From: Hyphomonas sp. | GTDB lineage: Bacteria; Pseudomonadota; Alphaproteobacteria; Caulobacterales; Hyphomonadaceae | DNA length: 44,550 nt | Assembly (NCBI RefSeq): GCF_022844445.1 | Contig: NZ_JALHLS010000022.1 | Coordinates: forward strand, 1-44,550 | Reading direction: 5' to 3' | Shown here: positions 13,443-21,887 of the stretch, piece after piece | Layout of the letters: every line of letters begins with the position of its first letter | How positions within the stretch are numbered: the first letter of the stretch is position 1 | Notes under the pieces: generated by a model | What the model saw: only the letters and a program-made list of their open reading frames with translations | The model's database searches: none | Told to the model about the DNA's origin: nothing | Translations under genes and position numbers: made by a program

Positions 13443-14051
13443 TCAGGTGGTGAAATCGGTGTCTGCAGGATCTGCGCCGCCGTATTCCCTGGTTTTCGCG
13501 ATGACCGCGAAGGCATCCTTGGCAATTTCAGTTACTTCAGATCGCTCAAAGCGGACCAAGTGGGCCTCCACGGTGGGTTGCCCCCAAGTGACCGGCGCGG
13601 GCCTCGTGCGTGCATCAAAGCGGGCAATTCGGCTACGCAGCACAAGGTAAGGGTAAAGAATATCTCCCGGCGCACGGCTCGAAATTTCGTCGCGCACCTT
13701 GTCTGGAAGGATGCGGAAATCCTCCCGGAGAAGCATGGCATTATCGCGGCTGAGGGTGGCACAGCGGGCCAAAACCAAAAGGGCATATTCCGAAACCGCG
13801 ATTGCCCCTGCCGCCTCGGCTGCGCTCTGTTCCGTTGCAGCATCTTCCCGCTGCCGCTGCGCGATGATCCACACCGTCGCGGCCGCTCCGATCGCAATGA
13901 TCCCCGTGGTGAGCGTCGCCAGCGCACCAAGCGCGCCGGCGCGGATCTCCGGCACCGGATCGTCCAGCAGCGCGACGGCATATCCGAGCAGGACGATCAG
14001 CAAAGCCGTGCCTATGACGGCGAAGTAGGACGCGGCGGAACGTGGGGACAT
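13443..14051 (-). CDS. Two-TM membrane protein, antisense moron-like gene
   Basis: Opposite to its neighbours, this 202-residue protein has two membrane segments (about 9-28, SYFAVIGTALLIVLLGYAVAL, and 39-63, ATLTTGIIAIGAAATVWIIAQ) and a soluble helical C-terminal half rich in Arg and Asp. The start at 14051 has AGAGG five bases upstream; a longer frame to 14132 would overlap the replication gene. A leftward single gene inside the early rightward operon, expressed in the lysogen, is the classic position for a superinfection-exclusion or conversion gene. No family is recognised. Confidence 0.65.
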   Translation of the reverse strand: MSPRSAASYFAVIGTALLIVLLGYAVALLDDPVPEIRAGALGALATLTTGIIAIGAAATVWIIAQRQREDAATEQSAAEAAGAIAVSEYALLVLARCATLSRDNAMLLREDFRILPDKVRDEISSRAPGDILYPYLVLRSRIARFDARTRPAPVTWGQPTVEAHLVRFERSEVTEIAKDAFAVIAKTREYGGADPADTDFTT

Positions 14052-14122
14052 CAGAGCCTCTCGATCGGCTTGTGCTCGCCCGGTAAGGCGTCGGCGGGCC
14101 TCTGTCAAACGGGGGCGTTGCA

Positions 14123-15325
14123 TTGAGCACACAGGCCATGAAATGGGCGTGGGATGTGATGCCGGGCTCGGCGACGGGCCGGCTGGTGCTGCTGGCCCTG
14201 GCCGAGCACTCGGATCCGGCCGGCGTGTCCTTCCCCTCGATCAAGCGCATCGCGCAGTTCGCCATGACCAGCGAAGGCACGGTGAAGCGGCGGCTGAAGG
14301 AATTCGAGGCGGCGGGCGTCGTCGCCGTGTTCGAGCGCACGGACCCGCGCAGCGGACGCACGACCTCGAACGAATATCGGCTCGCGCTGACAAAGGACCC
14401 GACCGAGTTTGTAATTACCGATGGCGCGCCAAACAGGGTCTCGAGCGACGCGGATTCCGACGATGAATCCGCGTCGGGCGCGCCGAGGGAGGGGTCCACG
14501 GTGGACCCCTCCCCACCGTTGGGAGGGAGTCACCCAGGTGAGTCCGGGGAGGGAGTCACCCAGGTGAATCCCCTTGAACCGTCAGATAGAACAATTACCC
14601 CCTTACCCCCCGAAAGCGAGCCCGACGGCGAGACCCCGGCTGCGCCCTTCTCGGCCTTCACGGCCTTGTGGCCGGTACCGCTCGGCAAGGATGCCACCGC
14701 CTGCGAACTGCTGTGGGATGCGTTGCTGCCGATCGAACAGATGCGCGTTGTCGGCGCCGTGCCGCAATGGGCCAAGGCCTGCGCCAAGCGCGGAGGCCCG
14801 AGGCTCGGCAGGGCTTCGCAGTTCCTGAAATCGCGACTGTTCGACGATCCGAAGCTGCGCCCTCCACCGCCCGACACGCGGGTCTGGGTCGAGGCGGACA
14901 CGCCCCAGCATCGGGCTTGGTCGATCTTCCGCTACTGCCTCACGCAGATCGGCCTACTGACCTACAGCGGCGCGCGCGGCGGCAAGGGCTGGCACGCGCC
15001 GTCGGAATGGCCGCCGATGCAGCCTCCGGGCACCCTGGCCTTGCCGTATTTCCGCGAGGGCGCGTGTCCGGACGGCTGGACCAAGGTTCGCAAGGGAACG
15101 CCGAACTGGTGGGCATGGCAGCACTGGCTGCGCGACGCGCCGAAACCGATAGGCTGGAACTTCGACGGTTCACCGCTCGACCGCACGCTGGACGGCTGGT
15201 GCTTCCCGGCACCCTGGCCGCCGCGGAAGGACGGCACCTTTGCCGAACCGACCGAGGCCGAGCGCACTGCGGAACAGGTCGAGGATGCGGACCGCGAGTT
15301 CCTGGAACGTGGAGGTAGCTTGTGA
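14123..15325 (+). CDS. O-like replication initiator with HTH
   Basis: This 400-residue protein likely opens the phage origin. The N-terminal winged-HTH (about 1-75: MSTQAMKWAWDVMPGSATGRLVLLALAEHSDPAGVSFPSIKRIAQFAMTSEGTVKRRLKEFEAAGVV) is typical of phage O or helix-turn-helix replication proteins. A Pro/Gly/Ser-rich linker (about 110-175) covers a DNA palindrome and two 21-base repeats. The C-terminal half is Trp-rich (LPYFREGACPDGWTKVRKGTPNWWAWQHWLRD). The TTG at 14123 has GGGGG ahead of it and gives the expected N-terminus. The next gene starts by GTGA overlap. Confidence 0.8.
   Translation: MSTQAMKWAWDVMPGSATGRLVLLALAEHSDPAGVSFPSIKRIAQFAMTSEGTVKRRLKEFEAAGVVAVFERTDPRSGRTTSNEYRLALTKDPTEFVITDGAPNRVSSDADSDDESASGAPREGSTVDPSPPLGGSHPGESGEGVTQVNPLEPSDRTITPLPPESEPDGETPAAPFSAFTALWPVPLGKDATACELLWDALLPIEQMRVVGAVPQWAKACAKRGGPRLGRASQFLKSRLFDDPKLRPPPPDTRVWVEADTPQHRAWSIFRYCLTQIGLLTYSGARGGKGWHAPSEWPPMQPPGTLALPYFREGACPDGWTKVRKGTPNWWAWQHWLRDAPKPIGWNFDGSPLDRTLDGWCFPAPWPPRKDGTFAEPTEAERTAEQVEDADREFLERGGSL
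14488..14567. other. Probable phage replication origin (palindrome + iterons)
   Basis: Inside the replication gene lie a 25-base near-perfect palindrome (14488-14512: 12-base arms around one base) and two identical 21-base direct repeats (14521-14541 and 14547-14567) spaced 26 bases apart. Because 26 is not a multiple of three, the repeats fall in different reading frames and encode different residues, so selection is on the DNA. This matches the lambdoid layout where O binds iterons inside its own gene. A stretch with several A/T runs follows (14582-14608). Confidence 0.7.
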
Positions 15326-16275
15326 AGAAGCGGATGGACATCGAACGCGCGCTGCAATGGGCGTTCCGAGAGGAATTGCCGAAGGTGGCCGCGTCGCCGG
15401 GCGCACGGATCCGGGACTTCCGGCCGTCCGAGAATGTCGGCTCGATGTGGGACGCGGCCGAGCGCGTGGACAATATGTACGGCGTGACGCCGGATCTCTA
15501 TGCAAGCGGAGACCCTCATCCGGACGCGCTGACGATCGGCGATGCGGTGCGATGGCTCGACGCCTGCCCCGTCGTGCTGCCGGCGGACTGGAACCCGGTG
15601 ACGGATCTCGGCCTCGATGCCGACGAGACCCGCGAGGCTGTGCATCACGGCATCGGCCAGGCCACGTTCATCGGCGAGGATGGCGAGCGGCGGCTGAAGC
15701 GCGGGCTGCTCAACATCGTGCGCATGGGCGCCGTGCTGTTCACCCGGCCGATCTGGGAGGCCGAGCCGGTGACGCGCGAGATCGTGCGCGGGCAGAACGG
15801 CAAGGAGCTTTGGTTCCGGAAGGTGCGGATCCCCTACACCACGGCCGATGGCGGCACGGCCTATAACGAGGTCGAGACGAACGGCATCGATCCGAAGACG
15901 CGCAAGCCTCACCTCGACGCCTATCGCAAGGTGCGGCTGGAGCCGGACCCGGCGCCCGTGGTGGCCGAGCGTGCGGAATATGAGTGCTGGGCGCACGCGC
16001 TGAACGCGCTGATGGAAGAGATGCCGCCGCTGATGACGTCGATCGAGGTCGAGGCGTCGTCCATACCCGTGCGGCCTTGGGAGACCGGCGATTCGCGCAC
16101 GATTCGTGTGCTGCCGGATTTGCGGCCTGTGCAGAACATTCCGGGCAGGCCCGACAACATGACCCGGCCGGGCGGCGAGACAGACCGCCGAAACCTTATG
16201 CGGTACATGCATTTGAGTGCTGCCGGGGATGCGATGCGGCGCGGCCTCTCCACACGCCCGAAAGCCCGCGCTTGA
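15322..16275 (+). CDS. Conserved phage hypothetical protein (317 aa)
   Basis: A GTG start overlapping the replication gene's stop gives 317 residues. It has an N-terminal helical region (MDIERALQWAFREELPKVAA), a middle with NMYGVTPDLYASGDPHPDALTIGDAVRWLD, and a C-terminus with IPYTTADGGTAYNEVETNG and DAYRKVRLEPDPAPVVAERAEYECWAHALNAL. No known catalytic motif is visible. Its tight link to the replication gene suggests a helper in replication or early regulation. Families of this kind appear mainly in prophages of Hyphomicrobiales, by recollection and not by search. Confidence 0.65.
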   Translation: MKKRMDIERALQWAFREELPKVAASPGARIRDFRPSENVGSMWDAAERVDNMYGVTPDLYASGDPHPDALTIGDAVRWLDACPVVLPADWNPVTDLGLDADETREAVHHGIGQATFIGEDGERRLKRGLLNIVRMGAVLFTRPIWEAEPVTREIVRGQNGKELWFRKVRIPYTTADGGTAYNEVETNGIDPKTRKPHLDAYRKVRLEPDPAPVVAERAEYECWAHALNALMEEMPPLMTSIEVEASSIPVRPWETGDSRTIRVLPDLRPVQNIPGRPDNMTRPGGETDRRNLMRYMHLSAAGDAMRRGLSTRPKARA

Positions 16276-16328
16276 CGTTGCGCCTGGAATTTGGAGGTAT
16301 GTCGATCAAGAGCACTGCGCTCTGATGG

Positions 16329-16349
16329 AACCCGGCCCCGCGCCGGGTT
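16329..16349 (+). terminator. Terminator of the early rightward operon
   Basis: Perfect 8-base arms, AACCCGGC (16329-16336) and GCCGGGTT (16342-16349), around a five-base loop, followed by tcgtcgttt. The T-run is broken but adequate. It lies 54 bases after the last early gene, before the packaging genes. Confidence 0.6.
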
Positions 16350-16409
16350 TCGTCGTTTCGGGCCTCGCCCATACATCGTGCGCAGCGATCTTCCAACGGA
16401 GACGATCAT

Positions 16410-16841
16410 GTGACGCCTGTCCCCCCGACCCGTGGCCTGAGCGCCACGGGCGGCCAGGACGGGAGGCTTCCTTATCGAATTGAGGTCCGCCCCGGCCTCT
16501 GGTGTGCAGACCAAGCCAGCGCACGAGAACGTGGCTATCGACACGCCGCTGCATACGGGCGTCTCGGTGGGGCAACTATCACTGTGAGGTGCGATGCCGA
16601 GGCGGCCCAAGCAATTCCGCCCAGCAGGCCTGCCGGCGCAGCCCTCACATGCCGAGCGGGATGCACTGCGGGGAAGCGCAAGGGCGAGAGGCTACACATC
16701 GGGCTGGGACGTACGCTCCCTGCTCTTCCGTCAGCGGCACCCGCTCTGCCTCGGCTGCGAGGCCCTCGGCATCATTACATGCACCGAGGTGACGGATCAC
16801 ATCGAGCCCCACAAGGGCAACATGGCCAAGTTCTGGGATGA
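16410..16841 (+). CDS. Possible protein before HNH, uncertain
   Basis: A GTG at 16410 with GGAG eight bases before it opens a 143-residue frame. The first part looks like real protein (PYRIEVRPGLWCADQASARERGYRHAAAYGRLGGATITVRCDAEAAQAI), but the last half overlaps the HNH gene by 248 bases in another frame and has an unusual His/Arg/Pro-rich make-up. Either the protein is shorter than the frame implies because of an error or frameshift, or only the N-terminus is meaningful. Function unknown. Confidence 0.3.
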   Translation: MTPVPPTRGLSATGGQDGRLPYRIEVRPGLWCADQASARERGYRHAAAYGRLGGATITVRCDAEAAQAIPPSRPAGAALTCRAGCTAGKRKGERLHIGLGRTLPALPSAAPALPRLRGPRHHYMHRGDGSHRAPQGQHGQVLG

Positions 16842-16998
16842 GGATGGCAATTGGCAGCCCGCATGCGGCTGGTGTCACAACGTTCTGAAGAAGCGCCTCG
16901 AGCACATGTGGTCGCGGCGTGAGATCGAGGCCAAGGACATGCGATTGGACAGCGAGGTCGCTGTGCGTGTCGCGCGCGAGCTGCGCGCGCTGAATTAA
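16594..16998 (+). CDS. HNH endonuclease
   Basis: This 134-residue nuclease carries CLGC (52-55) and CGWC (91-94) as a structural zinc pair and a DHIEPHKGN ... WQPACGWCHN HNH core (Asp68, His69, His95). HK97-type phages place such an HNH protein directly beside the terminase genes, where it works with them in cutting cos ends. The ATG at 16594 has GAGG four bases upstream; the first residues are basic and Pro-rich. Confidence 0.9.
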   Translation: MPRRPKQFRPAGLPAQPSHAERDALRGSARARGYTSGWDVRSLLFRQRHPLCLGCEALGIITCTEVTDHIEPHKGNMAKFWDEDGNWQPACGWCHNVLKKRLEHMWSRREIEAKDMRLDSEVAVRVARELRALN

Positions 16999-17111
16999 GG
17001 CCCACCGGGGGTGGGTCAAAAGTTCAGGGGATGGGGGGCCCGGACCGCTGGGGGAGGTTCGCGTTTACGCCCGCGAAATTGGCGAAAACTTTTTTTTCAG
17101 AGGCGGTCATC
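16999..17111 (+). other. G-rich gap, candidate cos/packaging region
   Basis: Between the HNH and small terminase genes, 113 bases hold several G-runs (gggggtggg, gggg, gggggg, ggggg) within about 55 bases of 17007-17055, then eight T's at 17090-17097, rare in this GC-rich DNA. No gene is seen. Its place next to HNH and terminase is where cos sites lie in related phages. The G-runs could also form a quadruplex. Confidence 0.4.
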
Positions 17112-17726
17112 ATGGCGCGAGGACGAAAACCTGACGCGCCCGGCCTTCAGGCCGCGAAGGGAAACCCCGGCAAGCGGAAAGCGAAGAAATCGTCGCCGCC
17201 GCAGCTGCAGCCGATCGTCGTGGAAGGTGTGAAGCCGCCCAAGTGGCTGAAGAAGAGCCGGGCCGCCACGGAAGTCTGGAACACGCTCGCGCCGTTGCTT
17301 CGTCAGCTGAACGCGCTGACCCAGCTCGATGCATTCCCGCTCGCTCGATACTGCCGGTATGTCGTCGACTGGATCGCCGCCGACGAAGCGGTGCGAAAGG
17401 AAGGCACCTGGTACGACACGAAGTCGACCACGGGCGAAGAGACCAAGAAGCGCCATCCGGCGTTTCATGCGCGGCAGGATCTCGACAAGACCCTTCGAGA
17501 GATCGAAGGGGCGTTCGGCATGCGCCCCGACATGCGATTCAAGATGCTGCGGGATCAGTCGCTGGCGACCGGCTTGCCGCTGTTCGGCAATAACCTGCCG
17601 GCCGGCGGCGAAAGCGCCCCGCCCCGCTCCGAAGGCGAACCTGTCGACCAGGCGCCCGAGGATGAAGACATGATCGGCGTGCTGAACCGTATGGACTCGG
17701 CGGGCCCCGACACGCTGCCGAACTGA
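17112..17726 (+). CDS. terS: Terminase small subunit (P27 family)
   Basis: This 204-residue protein has the P27-family look: basic start MARGRKPDAPGLQAAKGNPGKRK, then VKPPKWLKKSRAATEVWNTLAPLLRQLNALTQLDAFPLARYCRYVVDWIAADEAVRKEGTWYDTKS and QDLDKTLREIEGAFGMRPDMRFKML. It recognises phage DNA at the packaging start and brings in the large subunit. The ATG at 17112 has AGAGG upstream; a longer frame to 17031 runs through the G-rich gap and is less likely. The acidic C-terminus (EDEDMIGVL) may bind the large subunit. Confidence 0.9.
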   Translation: MARGRKPDAPGLQAAKGNPGKRKAKKSSPPQLQPIVVEGVKPPKWLKKSRAATEVWNTLAPLLRQLNALTQLDAFPLARYCRYVVDWIAADEAVRKEGTWYDTKSTTGEETKKRHPAFHARQDLDKTLREIEGAFGMRPDMRFKMLRDQSLATGLPLFGNNLPAGGESAPPRSEGEPVDQAPEDEDMIGVLNRMDSAGPDTLPN

Positions 17727-17727
17727 C

Positions 17728-19497
17728 ATGCCCGATTATGTCGCCGAAACGGCGGTGACGGCGGCGGCACTGCGAGCTGGAGCGCCGGGCGGACTCTTTC
17801 CGTTGCCGTCGTGGATTCCTGCGGACGATCCGCAATACGAGTGGGCGCGCATCGCCTGGCATCGCGCCGCGGCGGAACCCGGTGCGTGGTTCGATGCGAA
17901 GAAGGCAGAGCAGATCGTACGGCTTTGGCCGCGCGTTTTTCGCCTAACCGAGGACCGCTTCGCCGGCAAACCGTTCAATCTGATCCTCTGGCAGGAGGTG
18001 ATTGTCCGCCTGCTCGTCGGCTGGAAGCGGCCGGAAGAGGTTATCGACGAGGAGAGCGGCAAGCCCCGTATCGAGCATGTACGCCTATTCCGGCGGCTCA
18101 TGCTCTGGATCCCGCGCAAGAACGGCAAGAGCGAGTTTCTGGCAGCACTGGCGATACTGTTCTTCGTGCTCGAAGGCGTCATCGGCGGCCAGGGCTTCGC
18201 GTTCGCGCGCGACGAAAAGCAGGGCAAGATCGTCTTTGAGAAGATCAAGGCGATGCTCGCTCAGTCGCCGAAGCTCGCCAAGGGTGTCCAGTCCTTCAAG
18301 AAGTCGATCTGGATCCCGAAGATCCGGGCGCTGTTCGAGCTTCTCAGTGGCAAGGCCGAAGGAAAACACGGACGCTCGCCCACCGTCATCGTGGGCGACG
18401 AGATGCACGAGTGGACGAGCACCGATCTGGCCACGAACCTGCGCCAGGGCACCGGCGCCAGGCTGCAACCGATCGAACTTTACGCCTCGACAGCCGGATT
18501 GAAGTCAAATCTCGTTGGCTACGGGCTCTGGGAAGAAAGCGTCGGCATTCTTGACGGGCGTATTGAGGATCCGACGACGCTCGTCGTCATCTTCGCGGCC
18601 GATCCTGAAGCTGATCCGTTCAATGAGGCTACCTGGGCGGCGCCAAATCCGTCCCTCGGCCTTTCGCCGACAATATCGTTCCTGCGCCGTGAAGCGCGCA
18701 TCGCAAAGGACAACCCGCGCGCTGAAGCTCACTTTCGGCGCTACCACCTCAACCAATGGGTCGAGGCGTCCGTACGCTGGCTTAACATCCGGAAGTGGGA
18801 TGCTTGCGCCGGCGAGAAAGACGGCTGGAAGACCATCCGTGAGAGAATGGCGGGCCGCCGCGGGTTTGGCGCGATCGACGTTTCGTCCATTCTGGACATT
18901 ACCGCGAAACTCATCGTGTTCCCGCCGGAGGACGACGACCCGCTCTGGCATCTGTATGCGCAATTCTGGGTGCCGGAAGACACGATGGCCGTTCGCGTCA
19001 AGAACGACCGAGTGCCCTACGACCGGTTTTTCGAGTCCGGCGCGCTGCTGACGACGCCAGGAGATGTGGTCGACCAGAACGTCATCATGAACGCGCTGCT
19101 CGACGACGCGCGCTACTTTGATCTCGCCGGCGTCGCGTACGATCCGTGGAACACGACGAAGCTGATCACGGATCTGCAAGAGGAAGGCTTCGACCCGGAC
19201 CTCCTCCACGAGTATCGCCAAGGCATCCGGACGTTCGCGGGTCCAAGCAAGGATTTTGAGCGCCTGGTCTATGCCGGCACGCTCGACCACGGCAGCCACC
19301 CGGTGCTGCGCTGGATGGCCCAGAACGCTGCAGTGAGGTTCGACGAGAACATGAACTACATGCCGGCCAAGAAGAAGTCCGCCGAGAAGATCGACGGGAT
19401 TGTCGCGGCCGTTATGGGTGTTGGACTTGCGGTCGCCGTCGAGGTTGAGCCGCCTTCCGTCTATGAGGAGCGCGGCATCATGGAGATCGAAGTCTGA
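17728..19497 (+). CDS. terL: Terminase large subunit
   Basis: This 589-residue ATPase and nuclease drives DNA into the head. Walker A reads IPRKNGKS (128-135), Walker B TVIVGDEMHE (219-228), and the C-terminal nuclease has acidic residues in GAIDVSS and VAYDPWN. This is the Terminase_1 (HK97-like) type, and the length is normal. It starts one base after the small subunit's stop and is itself followed by the portal with a one-base overlap. Confidence 0.96.
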   Translation: MPDYVAETAVTAAALRAGAPGGLFPLPSWIPADDPQYEWARIAWHRAAAEPGAWFDAKKAEQIVRLWPRVFRLTEDRFAGKPFNLILWQEVIVRLLVGWKRPEEVIDEESGKPRIEHVRLFRRLMLWIPRKNGKSEFLAALAILFFVLEGVIGGQGFAFARDEKQGKIVFEKIKAMLAQSPKLAKGVQSFKKSIWIPKIRALFELLSGKAEGKHGRSPTVIVGDEMHEWTSTDLATNLRQGTGARLQPIELYASTAGLKSNLVGYGLWEESVGILDGRIEDPTTLVVIFAADPEADPFNEATWAAPNPSLGLSPTISFLRREARIAKDNPRAEAHFRRYHLNQWVEASVRWLNIRKWDACAGEKDGWKTIRERMAGRRGFGAIDVSSILDITAKLIVFPPEDDDPLWHLYAQFWVPEDTMAVRVKNDRVPYDRFFESGALLTTPGDVVDQNVIMNALLDDARYFDLAGVAYDPWNTTKLITDLQEEGFDPDLLHEYRQGIRTFAGPSKDFERLVYAGTLDHGSHPVLRWMAQNAAVRFDENMNYMPAKKKSAEKIDGIVAAVMGVGLAVAVEVEPPSVYEERGIMEIEV

Positions 19498-20870
19498 TGC
19501 CGTTCGCCTCGCGCCTCGACGCGCTTCGCGCGGCAATTCTCGGTAGCACGGCTTCCGAGAGTATGGACGCCATGAAAGCGGCTGTGTACGGCCCGTCGTC
19601 GTATCTTAACGATGACCGCGGCTGGCTGCTGCGCATGATCGGTGGGAAGACCAAGGCTGGGCCGGAGGTAAACGAGTTCACGGCGCCGTATCTGCCTGTC
19701 GTATATGCGTGCTGGAACCGGATCGCGAATCCGATCGCGCGGTTTCCGATCTCTATCCGCCGGCCGAAGAAGGGTGGCGGATCCAGAGAGGTCCGAAACC
19801 ATCCGATGAGCCGCAGCCTCGCGCTGCGGCCGAATCCGTTCATGGGGTCGCGCACGCTGCGAAAGACTGTCCAGGCCCACGCCCTCGGCTGGGGTAATGG
19901 CTATATCGAGATCGAGCGCAATGGGCGCGGCCAGGCCGTCGCCCTCTGGCCTTTGCTGCCCGACAAAACCAAGCCGAAGAAAGATGTCGGATCCGACGCT
20001 CCATATTTCGAGACGGTCATCGGGGGGCAGACTTTCAAGCTGCCGCACGACAACGTGCTTCACATCATGGACCTGAGCCATGATGGCTATGTCGGCCTGT
20101 CGCCCGTTCGCCTCGCACAACAAGCGATCGGTACCGGACTTGCGATGGAGGAATTCGGGGCGAAGTTCTTCGCCAACGAGGCGAAGAGCGGCGGTTTCCT
20201 TCTTCACCCGGGCAAGCTGTCCGGCGGAGCCAAGGAAAACATCGGCAAGGCGAAAGACAAGCGCTCCGATCCGGGCGCGGACGTTGAACGCCAAGGCGGA
20301 CTGGACAACGCACACCGCATCAAGGTGCTCGAAGAGGGAATGAAATTCATTCCCACCACGATTCCTCCCGAAGACGCGCAGTTTCTTGGCACCCGCGAGT
20401 TCAACATCGCCGAGATCGCCCGTATTTACGATGTTCCGCTTATTCTTCTGCAGAGCCACGAGAAGTCGACGAGCTGGGGCACCGGTGTTGAGCAGTTGAT
20501 GATCGGCTTCGTGCGCCAGACCATCGAGCCCTGGGTCGCGGCGTGGGAACAGGAGCTGAACTGGAAGCTCTTCAATGAAGAGGAGCGCGCGAAGGGTTAC
20601 TTCGTGAAGTTCAACATGAATGCCTTGCTCCGCGGCGACATGCAGGCGCGCGCCATGTTCTACAAGGAGCTGTTCAGCTTGGCCGGGCTTACGCCCAACA
20701 ACATTCTCGCTCTCGAAGACATGGATCCGATCGGGCCCGAGGGCGATCAGCGGTTCGTATCGAACAACGTACAGCCGCTTTCACGGGCGCTCAATCCGCC
20801 GGATCCAGCGACTGCCCCAACCGTACAGAACGCACCTGCCGACGCAGGCGACGACGAGGAGGACGAATGA
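19497..20870 (+). CDS. Portal protein (HK97 family)
   Basis: The portal (457 residues) forms the dodecameric ring at one capsid vertex. Family features are PYLPVVYACWNRIANPIARFPI early, NPFMGSRTLRKTVQAHALGWGNGYIEIERNGRGQAVALWPL, and IARIYDVPLILLQSHEKSTSWGTGVEQLMIGFVRQTIEPWVAAWEQELN late. The C-terminus is acidic and disordered-looking. The start overlaps the large terminase stop, and its end overlaps the protease start (ATGA). Confidence 0.95.
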   Translation: MPFASRLDALRAAILGSTASESMDAMKAAVYGPSSYLNDDRGWLLRMIGGKTKAGPEVNEFTAPYLPVVYACWNRIANPIARFPISIRRPKKGGGSREVRNHPMSRSLALRPNPFMGSRTLRKTVQAHALGWGNGYIEIERNGRGQAVALWPLLPDKTKPKKDVGSDAPYFETVIGGQTFKLPHDNVLHIMDLSHDGYVGLSPVRLAQQAIGTGLAMEEFGAKFFANEAKSGGFLLHPGKLSGGAKENIGKAKDKRSDPGADVERQGGLDNAHRIKVLEEGMKFIPTTIPPEDAQFLGTREFNIAEIARIYDVPLILLQSHEKSTSWGTGVEQLMIGFVRQTIEPWVAAWEQELNWKLFNEEERAKGYFVKFNMNALLRGDMQARAMFYKELFSLAGLTPNNILALEDMDPIGPEGDQRFVSNNVQPLSRALNPPDPATAPTVQNAPADAGDDEEDE

Positions 20871-21781
20871 GGTACTCCCACATCCTGACAGCCATCTGCG
20901 ATGAGCGCTGGGCCATGCACGAGGCCAAGCTCCAGGCCATTCTCGACTTCCTCGAGGCCCAGGCGCGCGGCGAAAAGCTGGAGGCGTCGGACATCGAGGC
21001 GCGCATCGGCAAGCAGGAAGAGCGCGCCGTGGCCCGCAAAGAAGGCACCGTGGCGATCATTCCGATCCGCGGCGTCATCGCTAATCGCATGTCGATGGTA
21101 GGCAACAGCAGCGTGCGCGAATCCACGAGTTCCGAGGCCCTCTCCTCGCTGTTCCAGGCATCGCTTCGTGACGATCAGATCAAAGCCATCGTCTTCGATA
21201 TCGACTCGCCTGGCGGCGCGGTCAGCGGCACGGACGAGCTCTCCGCCATGATCTTCAATGCGCGGGGCACCAAACCAATCGTTGCGCATGTCAACGCGAC
21301 CGCCGCAAGTGCGGCATACTGGATTGCATCGGCAGCCGACGAGGTTGTCGTTACTCCCTCCGGCTCGGTGGGCAGTATCGGCGTGTTCGGCGTCCATGAG
21401 GACATCAGCGCCAAGCTGGAAAAGGATGGCGTCCGGAAGACCATCATCAAGGCTGGCAAATTCAAGGCTTCCGGCAATCCCTACGGCCCTCTCGATGAGG
21501 AAACCGCCGCTCGCATGCAGGCGCGCGTCGACCAGGGCTATGACATGTTTGTCCGCGCGGTGGCGCGCAACCGCGGCAAGCCTCTGACGGCCGTACGCGA
21601 CGGATTTGGCGAGGGCGATATGGTTCTCGCCGAACAGGCCCTGTCGGAAGGCATGGTCGACCGCATCGCAACGCTCGATGAGACGCTGCAGCGTTTCGGC
21701 GTGTCGCTGTACGGTCGCCCGATCGAGAAGCGCCGCGCCACCGCCTTCGAACGCGAGCGTCGCGCTCTCGCGGACTTCTGA
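20867..21781 (+). CDS. Prohead serine protease (S49 / SppA-like)
   Basis: A 304-residue peptidase that probably removes the capsid delta domain and matures the head. Marks are FDIDSPGGAVSGTDELSAM (110-128) and NATAASAAYWIASAADEV with nucleophile Ser148, and a candidate Lys near 198-200 in KAGKFKASGNPYGPLDEE, giving the Ser-Lys dyad of S49 peptidases. It is between portal and capsid, the standard order. It is followed by a terminator-like hairpin. Confidence 0.93.
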   Translation: MRYSHILTAICDERWAMHEAKLQAILDFLEAQARGEKLEASDIEARIGKQEERAVARKEGTVAIIPIRGVIANRMSMVGNSSVRESTSSEALSSLFQASLRDDQIKAIVFDIDSPGGAVSGTDELSAMIFNARGTKPIVAHVNATAASAAYWIASAADEVVVTPSGSVGSIGVFGVHEDISAKLEKDGVRKTIIKAGKFKASGNPYGPLDEETAARMQARVDQGYDMFVRAVARNRGKPLTAVRDGFGEGDMVLAEQALSEGMVDRIATLDETLQRFGVSLYGRPIEKRRATAFERERRALADF

Positions 21782-21819
21782 CCACACACAATTCACCGAA
21801 TCCGCCATCGGCGGTTAGG

Positions 21820-21851
21820 CCCCGTTCATGCGCCGGCATGGGCGGGGTTTT
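21820..21851 (+). terminator. Hairpin with T-run between protease and capsid genes
   Basis: A 12-base stem with two G-U pairs (21820-21831 with 21836-21847), a four-base loop and four T's. It lies 38 bases after the protease stop. In head operons such elements often cut read-through or protect the capsid message, so the abundant capsid mRNA is set apart. Confidence 0.65.
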
Positions 21852-21887
21852 GCATTCCAGCCCGGCAGCGAGCGGAGATCCGCCAAA

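Noticed and set aside
13437..14126. Rightward 229-residue ORF opposite the two-TM protein
   Set aside because: Low-complexity Arg/Gly/Pro composition typical of a shadow frame, while the opposite strand has clear membrane helices and a ribosome site.
16299..16325. Eight-residue ORF MSIKSTAL after a GGAGG
   Set aside because: The GGAGG is only one base from the ATG, too close for good initiation, and the peptide has no supporting context.
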